The translations under genes and the position numbers were made by a program. 64,000 nt of DNA from Blastopirellula sediminis (lineage in GTDB: Bacteria > Planctomycetota > Planctomycetia > Pirellulales > Pirellulaceae). The notes below the pieces were generated by a model. The model was not told where the DNA came from. It was given only the letters and a program-made list of their open reading frames with translations, and made no database searches. How positions within the stretch are numbered: position 1 is the stretch's first letter; every line of letters starts with the position of its first letter. The DNA is taken from the NCBI RefSeq assembly GCF_020966755.1, contig NZ_JAJKFT010000010.1, positions 1,638,720-1,702,719 on the forward strand. The letters are read 5' to 3'. Below are positions 8,925 to 16,920 of the stretch, in pieces.

Positions 8925-9920
8925 ATGGATCAATTCGTCGTACTTACCGTTTATTGCGGCCTGATCGTCGCTGCATCAATGTTGGGGGGCGCGCTTCCCA
9001 CGATGATGCGACTGACGCATACGCGCATGCAATTGATGATGAGCGGCGTCGGCGGCTTGATGTTGGGAGTCGGAACGCTCCATTTGCTGCCGCACGGGGT
9101 CGCCGAAAGCGGCTTGATTGACTTGGCGGTCGGCGGCATGTTCGCCGGCATCCTGACGATGTTCTTTCTAATGCGCGTTTTTCACTCGCATCATCACGCT
9201 CCAGTCGAGAAAGAGTATCCCGAAGTCGTTGCGGAAGAGCAGGCTACGTGCGAACTAGAACACGAGCACGAACACAAGCATGACCATGATCATCATCATG
9301 GTGGGCACGGTCATGGGCATTGCGATCACGACCATGACGCCGGCGATCCTCATTCGGTTTGGCGCTGGCTGGGAATCTTCCTGGGGTTGTCGCTGCACAC
9401 GCTGATTGACGGCATCGCGCTGGCCGCCGCCGTCGAAGCGGCCGCACATGTCGAAACCGGGTTTGGCAGACTCGCGATCGGCGTCTTTTTGGGAATCGTG
9501 CTGCACAAGCCGCTCGACGCGTTGTCGATCACCTTCGTCATGCGGGCCGGAGGCTGGTCGGCTACGACGATGAACCTGATCAATTTCGGCTATTCGCTGA
9601 TGTGCCCGATCGGCGTCGTCCTGTTTTACTTGGCGCTCGGCAGTCTCGATATGAGCTGGCGTCACTACGTGATCGGCGGGGCGCTGGGATTTGCGGCCGG
9701 CGTCTTTATCTGCATTTCGCTCGCCGACATCCTGCCCGAAATTCAGTTCCATTCGCACGACAAGTGGAAGCTCTCGAGCGCCTTGCTACTGGGCGCGTTG
9801 CTAGCAGTTGCGATCGGCTGGCTCGAACCGCCGCATACGCAACGTCATCAACCGGCGCCGACCGGAGGCCCCGTCACTCCGCTGGCATTGCCGGCGCCGA
9901 AGCCTGCTGGCCAGCAATAG
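8925..9920 (+). CDS. ZIP-family metal transporter
   Basis: This 331-residue polytopic protein resembles ZIP zinc/iron transporters. Helices 1-3 are followed by a long histidine-rich cytoplasmic loop (about 87-139, including HDHDHHHGGHGHGH). The signature helix HTLIDGIALAAAV and the following LHKPLDALSITF carry the His, Asp and Glu-type residues that line the metal path. The likely substrate is zinc, but iron or manganese cannot be excluded. ATG 8925 is a reasonable start. It stands alone between HDOD and the export operon. Confidence 0.88.
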   Translation: MDQFVVLTVYCGLIVAASMLGGALPTMMRLTHTRMQLMMSGVGGLMLGVGTLHLLPHGVAESGLIDLAVGGMFAGILTMFFLMRVFHSHHHAPVEKEYPEVVAEEQATCELEHEHEHKHDHDHHHGGHGHGHCDHDHDAGDPHSVWRWLGIFLGLSLHTLIDGIALAAAVEAAAHVETGFGRLAIGVFLGIVLHKPLDALSITFVMRAGGWSATTMNLINFGYSLMCPIGVVLFYLALGSLDMSWRHYVIGGALGFAAGVFICISLADILPEIQFHSHDKWKLSSALLLGALLAVAIGWLEPPHTQRHQPAPTGGPVTPLALPAPKPAGQQ

Positions 9921-10065
9921 TCGCGCGACTTTAACGATTGCGGCGACGCCAAGGGTTCTAGCGGTGATGATGCAGTCGCCGTAGCGGTTGTGACGATTTC
10001 TCTGCATGTAGTGGTTAATCACCCCGGCTCCGTCGTGCGCGGCGAGGGAGCCTTCAGGCGAACCT

Positions 10066-12981
10066 ATGAACTTCATGCCCCAAAAACCGCTTTGGAAGCT
10101 GGCGACATGCGCTGCGCTGTCGACGCTCCTCTGCTGCGCGCTGGCCGGTTGCAATCGCTACGGGTATGTCGCCAACGCCGACGCCGAAGCGAAGGCGCTG
10201 GTCACGCAAAAGTCGAACGATCCGCGCTGGGCGATCGACAACTTCAATATCCAGGTCTCTCCTCGCAGTCGCTACTACGATTCGTATGACCCGGTGAAGC
10301 CGCCGATGCCGCCGGACGATCCCTACTCGCACGAGTTCATGCATCGGGTCGACGGGATGCGGGGATGGAGCCATTGGGGACGCAACGGCGTTCGGCCGAT
10401 TCTGGAAAACCCTCGCTGGCTGGAAGAGCTCTATAACAGCTCCGAGGTGACCGAGCAGGGACAGATCATGCTCGATCTGGATGACTCGGTACGATTAGCG
10501 ATCTTGCAGTCGCCTGACTACCAGCAGCAGTTGGAAACGATCTATCTGTCGTCGCTCGACGTTAGCACGGAACGTTTTCGCTTCGACGTGCAGTTCTTCG
10601 GCACCAGCTTCACCCAGTTTCAACATCTCGGACAAGAGCGGATTGGGGGCGAAAGCAGCCAATTACGACTCGATAACGGGCTCACCGCGAATCGCCAATT
10701 CGCGACCGCCGGCGAGTTCTTAGTCGGCCTGGCCAACTCGACCGTCTGGGAGTTCGCCGGCCCGAACCAAGGGGTCACGACGTCGATTTTGAACTTCGGC
10801 CTGGTGCAGCCGCTGTTGCGAGCCGGCGGTCGCGTGATCGCGCTGGAACAGCTGACGATCGCCGAACGAACCTTGCTGGCGAACCTGCGAGCCTACGCGC
10901 AGTATCGCCAAGGTTTTTACACGCAAGTCGCCTTCGGCGAACTCGGCGTCTCTGGCCCGCAGCGTCGCGGCGGTTTCTTCGGCGGTACCGGTTTGACCGG
11001 GTTTACCGGGCAAGGTAGCGGCGGTTTCGGCGGCGTGGGTGACGCGACCGGTTTCGGTCGAGGTTTCAGCGTCAACGGCGCCGGTGGAGCAGGGGCGAGC
11101 GGCTCTGGTTTCGCTGGCGGCGGCGCTGGTACCGTTGGCGGGTTTCTCGGTCTCTTGCAGCAGTTGCAGCAGATCCGAAACACGCAAGATAGTCTGTCGG
11201 CCCAGGAGCGAACGCTGGATCTGCTGGAGGCGAACCTCGACGCCGGCCTGATCGACATCGCGCAGGTTGATCAGTTCCGTCAGAGCATCGAAACGGAACG
11301 AGCGAACCTGCTGCAAGCTTACAACAATCTTGAGACGTCGCTCGACAACTTCAAACGGTCGACGCTCGGCTTGCCCCCGAATCTGCCAATCGCGCTGAAC
11401 GACCAATTGATCGAAAAGTTCAAGCTGACCGATCCGGCGACGACGCAAACGCAGGTCGCCATCGAAGAATACATCTCCCGCTTCGGCGACTTGCCGGTGA
11501 TTCCGACGCTGGAAGATTTGAAGATGTCGATGGAGGACGTCGACGTGCTGCAAGAGCAGGTCGACGCGCGAGTTGGCGAAATTCCCCAAGACTTACGCAA
11601 TCTGGAATCGGTAACCCAGGCCCGCACGTTGGAAATGACCGATGCGGAACGAGGCCTGTTCGAACGCGACAAGGATCGTTTGCTGGAAGAAGTGAACGAC
11701 TTGCAGGAACGGAACGCCGCGAATCGCGAGAACGTCGGCAAGCTCGCCGATGAAATTGGAGAGGTTCAGCCGAACGTCGTCGCCGACCGGATGGTCGCTC
11801 GCCTGGTCGACATGAAGAACCTGGTCAGCGAATTGGGACTGATTGAAGCGCGGGCTCGCGTGGAGCAGATCTCCGTCCCCCGCATCTATCTGACGTCGGA
11901 ACAGGCGCTCGAGATCGCTCGCGCCAATCGCTTAGACTGGATGAACAATCGGGCGTCGCTCGTCGATACCTGGCGGTTGATCGAATACAACGCCAACGCC
12001 CTGAAGTCGGACCTGACGATTCGCTTCAGCGGCGATCTGCAAACGATAGGTGAGAACCCGGTGCAGTTCCGTGATCAAACCGGCTCGTTGCGAGCGTCGG
12101 TGCAGTTCGACCCGCCGTTGACGCGATTGGTAGAGCGGAATAGCTTTCGTCAGCAGTTGATCGAGTATCAACAGGATCGTCGCGATCTGATCCAGTTTGA
12201 AGACTCGGTCGCGGCCGACTTGCGGGCCTCGCTCCGTACGCTGGAGCAACTTCGTTTGAACCTCGAGATCCAGCGTCGCGCGGTTGTGATCGCAATTCGC
12301 CGCGTCGATCAAACGCGTGAAGCCCTCAGCGCTCCGGTCGCGCCGGCCGAGCCAGGCCAACCGGCGCTGTCGCTTGGTCCGACCGCCGCCCAGAACTTGC
12401 TGTTCGCGTTGTCCGACTTGCGGAATACGCAAAACAACTTGATGAGCGTTTGGCTCAATTACGAAGCGAATCGGATGCGGCTCTATCGTCAGCTCGGCAT
12501 CATGCAGATTGACCACGAAGGGATCTGGATCGATACGCCGCTTGATTTGCGTCCCCCCGAAGTGAAGCCGGAAGAAGTGGAATTGCCTCCGGCCGTTCCG
12601 GCGGAATGGTTCCAGGAAGGGTACTTCGAGTTTCCGGAAGAGAAGCAACCGGCCGAAGAGGCGGAGTCGACCGAACTGGCGCAACCCGAGTCGCCGGAGC
12701 CGCCGATGTGGCGGGTCGATCGTTGGATCACCCGGTTGCTGCCGCAAGGCAAACAGCAGACAGTGGCCCAAAGCGAACCCTCGGCCTACCAAACGCCGGA
12801 GCCGTCGCCAGACGACGAGCAGGAAGAGCTCGTGGCGCCGCTGCCGGAGCCGTACGAGTTCCAGGTCAGTCGTGAGCGGCGGTATACCAACGGGGAAATC
12901 CAGCAAATGCTGCAGGAGATGCGGGCCCGAAAAGAGGGGCGAGAGACCCCAACGCCCGTCGAGTCGCCTGAAAGCGGATGA
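10066..12981 (+). CDS. TolC-family outer-membrane efflux lipoprotein
   Basis: The 971-residue protein has a lipoprotein signal (lipobox LAGC near residue 29) and two TolC-like coiled-coil halves typical of outer-membrane efflux channels. It is about twice the usual TolC length. The extra material includes a glycine-rich insert (about 301-352), a long helical middle region (about 480-590) and an acidic, Pro/Glu-rich tail. It begins the cluster of adaptor, permease and ATPase genes that follows on the same strand, so it is the probable exit duct of a MacAB-TolC-like tripartite system. The Gly-rich insert is a low-complexity loop whose role I cannot predict. Confidence 0.88.
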   Translation: MNFMPQKPLWKLATCAALSTLLCCALAGCNRYGYVANADAEAKALVTQKSNDPRWAIDNFNIQVSPRSRYYDSYDPVKPPMPPDDPYSHEFMHRVDGMRGWSHWGRNGVRPILENPRWLEELYNSSEVTEQGQIMLDLDDSVRLAILQSPDYQQQLETIYLSSLDVSTERFRFDVQFFGTSFTQFQHLGQERIGGESSQLRLDNGLTANRQFATAGEFLVGLANSTVWEFAGPNQGVTTSILNFGLVQPLLRAGGRVIALEQLTIAERTLLANLRAYAQYRQGFYTQVAFGELGVSGPQRRGGFFGGTGLTGFTGQGSGGFGGVGDATGFGRGFSVNGAGGAGASGSGFAGGGAGTVGGFLGLLQQLQQIRNTQDSLSAQERTLDLLEANLDAGLIDIAQVDQFRQSIETERANLLQAYNNLETSLDNFKRSTLGLPPNLPIALNDQLIEKFKLTDPATTQTQVAIEEYISRFGDLPVIPTLEDLKMSMEDVDVLQEQVDARVGEIPQDLRNLESVTQARTLEMTDAERGLFERDKDRLLEEVNDLQERNAANRENVGKLADEIGEVQPNVVADRMVARLVDMKNLVSELGLIEARARVEQISVPRIYLTSEQALEIARANRLDWMNNRASLVDTWRLIEYNANALKSDLTIRFSGDLQTIGENPVQFRDQTGSLRASVQFDPPLTRLVERNSFRQQLIEYQQDRRDLIQFEDSVAADLRASLRTLEQLRLNLEIQRRAVVIAIRRVDQTREALSAPVAPAEPGQPALSLGPTAAQNLLFALSDLRNTQNNLMSVWLNYEANRMRLYRQLGIMQIDHEGIWIDTPLDLRPPEVKPEEVELPPAVPAEWFQEGYFEFPEEKQPAEEAESTELAQPESPEPPMWRVDRWITRLLPQGKQQTVAQSEPSAYQTPEPSPDDEQEELVAPLPEPYEFQVSRERRYTNGEIQQMLQEMRARKEGRETPTPVESPESG

Positions 12982-13057
12982 TTTTCGTTCGGAACCTGCG
13001 ATAATTGAAGGGGTTAAGTCTAGATGACGACTTTCCCGCCATCCAAGGACCAGCGAA

Positions 13058-14851
13058 ATGTCAGAAGCGTTTGAAAACAGTTCGCCCGAATCGCGCCCCA
13101 ATCTGCACCTTGACACGCCGCGGCGCAGTTGGTTTTGGCCGATTCTCTTTTTGCTGATCATCGCGGGGATTGGGTTCGGCGCGTACTATCTTCCGTCGTC
13201 CGGTCTGCTGAGCGTCGATGACGAAGCGACCGGCGCACTGACGTACGAAGTGCAGCGTGAGCAACTGCTCGTCACCGTTACCGACGACGGCAACGTCGAA
13301 AGCGCCAGCAACATCGACGTCAAATGCGACGTCGCCGGCGGCGGCACGATTCTCTGGATTGTCGAAGACGGCAAACGGGTCACCAAAGGGGAAGAGATCA
13401 TCCGCATCGATACGTCGGCGATCGAAGATCAGCTGAACGCGCAGAAAATCGTTTACGAAAAGGCGCTCGCGACCAAGATCGAAACGCAAGAAGCGTACGA
13501 AGCGGCGAAGCTGGCCGTGCAGGAATACGCCGAAGGAACCTTTCTCCAGACGCTGCAACAGCTGGAAGCGTCGATCAAAATCGCGCAGCAAAACCTGACC
13601 ACTGCCGAGGATATGCTTGGCTATAGCAAGCGAATGTCGCGCAAGGGTTATGTCACGTCGCTTCAGCGCGAAGCGGACGCCTACGCGGTGGAACGGGCCA
13701 AGCTGGACTTGGAAGTGGCGGAAACTAGCAAGCGGGTGCTGGTCGATTTCACCAAACAAAAAACGATTCGCGAATTGGAAGCGGCCCGCGATTCGGCGGA
13801 AGCGCGCATGCGGTCGGAAGAAGCGGCGTTCCAATTGGAAAAGGCGCGGCTCGATCGGCTCCAAAAACAGCTTGCCAATTGCGTCATCAAAGCGCCGCAA
13901 AACGGGATGGTCGTCTACGCCAACGAATCCGATCGTCGCGGCGGCTCGCAGGATACGGGGATTGCCGAAGGAACGATCGTTCGCGAAGGGCAGACGATCG
14001 TCCGCATTCCAGACTTGGCGAAGATGCAGGTCAAAGTGACGATTCACGAATCGAAGATCGATCGGATTCGCAGCGGGATGCCGGCGCGGATCGTCATTCA
14101 GGATCGGACCTTCGCGGGACATGTCACCAGCATCGCGAATCAGCCCGAACCTACCGGCTGGTTTTCCGCCAACGTCAAAGAGTATGCGACGATCGCTTCG
14201 ATCGATGGAACGCAAGAGGGATTGCGACCTGGTTTGACGGCGTTTGTGGAAATCCAAGTCGCCGACATTCGGGACGCGCTTACCGTACCGGTCTCGGCGG
14301 TGGTCGAACAGCGTGGTAAGTATTTCTGCTGGGTGAAGGCGACCCTTGGACCGGAACGTCGCCCACTGAAGTTGGGACATACCAACGACAAGTTGATTGA
14401 AGTGCTGGATGGGGTGAAGGAAGGAGACCTCGTGCTGCGTAATCCGCGGGCCGTGGTCGCCGACGCTCGTATGTACGCGGAAGAAACTCCTGCCGAACCG
14501 GGCGAGGAGGAAGCGAGCGAAGAAAAAGAGGCCGAAGGTCAAGCGAGTCCTTCCGATCGCCCGACAAGTGGTGGTCCGACCGCTGGTCCGCCCGGCGGAG
14601 GTCCCGGCGGCGGAGCTCCGCGTCTCGATCCGTTCGCCAACGACGCCGACAAAGATGGCAAGTTGAGCAAGGACGAAGCGCCGGAGCAGATGAAGAACTA
14701 CTTTGATCGGATCGACAAAGATGGCGACGGCTTTATCACGCGCGCCGAAATGGCCGCGTCTCGCGCCGCTCGCGAACGATCGCAGCAGGGAGGAGGTCCT
14801 CCGGGAGGAGGCGGACCGAGCGGATCCGGCGGAGGCCCGCCCCGTCCATGA
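13058..14851 (+). CDS. MacA/HlyD-type periplasmic adaptor with C-terminal EF-hands
   Basis: The 597-residue protein has an N-terminal membrane anchor (about 27-46), a lipoyl-like half followed by a long alpha-hairpin (about 130-270), and beta-barrel/membrane-proximal parts ending in VPVSAVVEQRGKYFCWVKA. This is the MacA/RND adaptor layout linking an inner-membrane pump to TolC. Unusually, after a Pro/Gly-rich linker the protein ends with two 12-residue EF-hand loops, DADKDGKLSKDE (529-540) and DKDGDGFITRAE (553-564), then another Gly/Pro tail. All expected calcium-ligand positions are present. AAGGA precedes ATG 13058 well, and the stop overlaps the permease start by 4 bases. Confidence 0.92.
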   Translation: MSEAFENSSPESRPNLHLDTPRRSWFWPILFLLIIAGIGFGAYYLPSSGLLSVDDEATGALTYEVQREQLLVTVTDDGNVESASNIDVKCDVAGGGTILWIVEDGKRVTKGEEIIRIDTSAIEDQLNAQKIVYEKALATKIETQEAYEAAKLAVQEYAEGTFLQTLQQLEASIKIAQQNLTTAEDMLGYSKRMSRKGYVTSLQREADAYAVERAKLDLEVAETSKRVLVDFTKQKTIRELEAARDSAEARMRSEEAAFQLEKARLDRLQKQLANCVIKAPQNGMVVYANESDRRGGSQDTGIAEGTIVREGQTIVRIPDLAKMQVKVTIHESKIDRIRSGMPARIVIQDRTFAGHVTSIANQPEPTGWFSANVKEYATIASIDGTQEGLRPGLTAFVEIQVADIRDALTVPVSAVVEQRGKYFCWVKATLGPERRPLKLGHTNDKLIEVLDGVKEGDLVLRNPRAVVADARMYAEETPAEPGEEEASEEKEAEGQASPSDRPTSGGPTAGPPGGGPGGGAPRLDPFANDADKDGKLSKDEAPEQMKNYFDRIDKDGDGFITRAEMAASRAARERSQQGGGPPGGGGPSGSGGGPPRP

Positions 14852-16185
14852 TTCAGCGTCTCGTTTCGACAATTCGGCTCGGCTTCAAGAGCCTGATGCT
14901 GCACAAGCTCCGGTCCGGCCTGGCGATGCTCGGCATCATGATCGGCGTGACGGCGGTGATTTGGCTGGTTGCGATGGGGGAAGGAGTCAGCTATCAGGCG
15001 CAACAGCAGATCAAAGATCTGGGCGCGACGAATGTGATCGTTCGCAGCATGAAGCCGTCCTCCAATTCGGCGACCGGCAGCAGCTTCATTATTGAATACG
15101 GGCTGACCCGCGACGACTTTCAGCGGATTATCGAAGGGGTTCCGTCGATTCGCCGGGCGTCGCCGATGCGCGAGATCAAAAGCGACGCACGAGCCGGTTC
15201 GCGCGAGAGCGAAATTCAATTGCTCGGCGTGACGCCTGACTACCGCGATATGAACCATCTGTCGCTCGAGCGAGGTCGGTTTATTTCAGACCGGGACGTC
15301 GACCGAGGCGAAAACGTCTGCGTGTTGGCGTCCTCGGCGGCCGTCAACTTGTTCGCCCACGAGAACCCGATCAACCGCTTTGTCGAGATTGCGTTCAACG
15401 GTAAGACCGACGTCTACAAGGTGATCGGGCAGACTGCCGATCGAACTCCGTCGGCGGCGATCGGCGGCAGTCTCGCGGGACGCGACTTCAATACCGACGT
15501 CTACATTCCGCTGACGACCCTCCGTAATCGAATCGGCGACCAGGTGATTACGTCACGTTCCGGCAGCCGGGAAGGGGAAATCGTCCAGTTGTCGCAGATC
15601 ACGGTGACGGTTGGCGAAGTGGAGGAAGTGGAAGAAGCGGCGGCGATCATTGAGATTTTGCTGGAGAAGTATCATCCGCTGGGAGACTACGCCGTCGTTG
15701 TTCCGAGCGAACTGCTACGACAGGCGGAGATGCTGCGGATGATGTTTAACGTGCTGTTGATTTTGATCGCCGGGATTTCACTGTTGGTTGGCGGCATCGG
15801 CATTATGAACATCATGTTGGCGACCGTTACCGAGCGTACTCGCGAGATCGGCATCCGCCGCGCGTTAGGCGCCACTCAGGAAGATGTGATCGTGCAGTTC
15901 CTGGCCGAAACGGTGGTGTTGTCGGCCGCCGGCGGTTTGATCGGCGTCTTTTTCGGATTCGGCTGCATCCCGGCGACGTACTTGGCTCAGGCCGGCATGG
16001 AACGATGGTTGCCGGAAGTTTGGAGCACCTTGCCGGGGACGATTCGCGATCTTCAACCGCGCATCGCCCTCTGGTCAATCCTAGCGTCGTTTTTGATTTC
16101 GGTCGGCGTCGGCGTGTTGTTTGGACTTTATCCGGCGCGGCGCGCGGCGAAGATGGATCCGATCGAAGCGCTGCGTCACGAATAG
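14848..16185 (+). CDS. MacB/FtsX-type ABC transporter permease
   Basis: The 445-residue protein follows MacB topology without the ATPase domain: one N-terminal helix (about 21-40, LAMLGIMIGVTAVIWLVAMG), a large periplasmic domain (about 45-285), then three helices (about 290-440) with the FtsX signature ERTREIGIRRALGA. It ends in a typical PARRAAKMDPIEALRHE tail. Such permeases drive extrusion of substrates from the periplasm by mechanotransmission rather than transport across the inner membrane. It overlaps the adaptor gene by 4 bases (ATGA) and abuts the ATPase gene, so co-translation is expected. Confidence 0.94.
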   Translation: MIQRLVSTIRLGFKSLMLHKLRSGLAMLGIMIGVTAVIWLVAMGEGVSYQAQQQIKDLGATNVIVRSMKPSSNSATGSSFIIEYGLTRDDFQRIIEGVPSIRRASPMREIKSDARAGSRESEIQLLGVTPDYRDMNHLSLERGRFISDRDVDRGENVCVLASSAAVNLFAHENPINRFVEIAFNGKTDVYKVIGQTADRTPSAAIGGSLAGRDFNTDVYIPLTTLRNRIGDQVITSRSGSREGEIVQLSQITVTVGEVEEVEEAAAIIEILLEKYHPLGDYAVVVPSELLRQAEMLRMMFNVLLILIAGISLLVGGIGIMNIMLATVTERTREIGIRRALGATQEDVIVQFLAETVVLSAAGGLIGVFFGFGCIPATYLAQAGMERWLPEVWSTLPGTIRDLQPRIALWSILASFLISVGVGVLFGLYPARRAAKMDPIEALRHE

Positions 16186-16197
16186 TTGTTGGGAGCG

Positions 16198-16905
16198 ATG
16201 CAAGCCATGCGAATGGCGGCCGAATTTGAGAACCTGCAGAAGCACTACCACCTGGGAGACGTGGTGGTGAAGGCGCTGCGCGGCGTGACGGCCGCGTTTC
16301 CTGAAGGAGACTTCGTCGCGCTGATGGGCTCTTCCGGTAGCGGCAAGAGTACGCTGCTTAATCTGCTCGGCGCGCTCGATCGTCCGACCAGCGGTCGTTA
16401 TATCTTGGGTGGCTACGACGTCTCGACTTTGAACGATCGGCAGTTGTCGCAAGTTCGCAACCAACTGATCGGCTTTATTTTTCAGTCGTACAACCTGATC
16501 GCGCAGTACACCGTGCTGGAGAACATCCAGGTGCCGCTGCAATATCGGCCGGGTAGACCGCCGATCTCTAAGCGAGATGTGAATCGCTGTCTCGATCTGG
16601 CTGCGCAAGTTGGTCTCACGGAACGACTCGACCATCGACCATATCAACTATCCGGCGGTCAACAACAGCGCGTCGCGATAGCGCGGGCTCTGCTGAACGA
16701 TCCCGCAATCATCTTGGCGGACGAACCGACCGGCAATTTGGACTCCAAGACCGGCAAAGAGATCATGCAGATCCTGGGGCATCTCAACCGTGAAGGGCGG
16801 ACCATCATCATGGTGACGCATGAGGCGGATATCGCCGAACAGGCGAAACGGCAGATCTACATGCGCGACGGACTGATCGCCGGGGAAGGGATTTTCCCCG
16901 GCTAA
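16198..16905 (+). CDS. MacB/LolD-type ABC ATPase
   Basis: The roughly 235-residue ATPase has Walker A MGSSGSGKST, Q-loop FIFQSYNL, signature LSGGQQQRVAIARAL, Walker B IILADEPTGNLDS and a switch His in MVTHEADIA. It supplies energy to the MacB-type permease immediately upstream. Three close in-frame ATGs (16198, 16207, 16213) and an in-frame TTG at 16186 make the exact start uncertain; the GGGAG at 16191-16195 fits 16207 about as well as 16198. It is the last gene of the four-gene export operon and converges on the PilM-like gene 15 bases away. Confidence 0.93.
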   Translation: MQAMRMAAEFENLQKHYHLGDVVVKALRGVTAAFPEGDFVALMGSSGSGKSTLLNLLGALDRPTSGRYILGGYDVSTLNDRQLSQVRNQLIGFIFQSYNLIAQYTVLENIQVPLQYRPGRPPISKRDVNRCLDLAAQVGLTERLDHRPYQLSGGQQQRVAIARALLNDPAIILADEPTGNLDSKTGKEIMQILGHLNREGRTIIMVTHEADIAEQAKRQIYMRDGLIAGEGIFPG

Positions 16906-16920
16906 GGGAAACGGAGGCCG

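Noticed and set aside
10970-11130. Glycine-rich repeat in the TolC gene considered as an inserted element
   Set aside because: It keeps the reading frame and has no terminal repeats; it is a low-complexity protein loop.
13061-14872. 603-codon open frame antisense to the efflux adaptor
   Set aside because: It is a mirror of the adaptor codons in GC-rich DNA, with Arg/His/Asp-rich composition, no motifs and no ribosome site; the plus-strand gene has clear domains.
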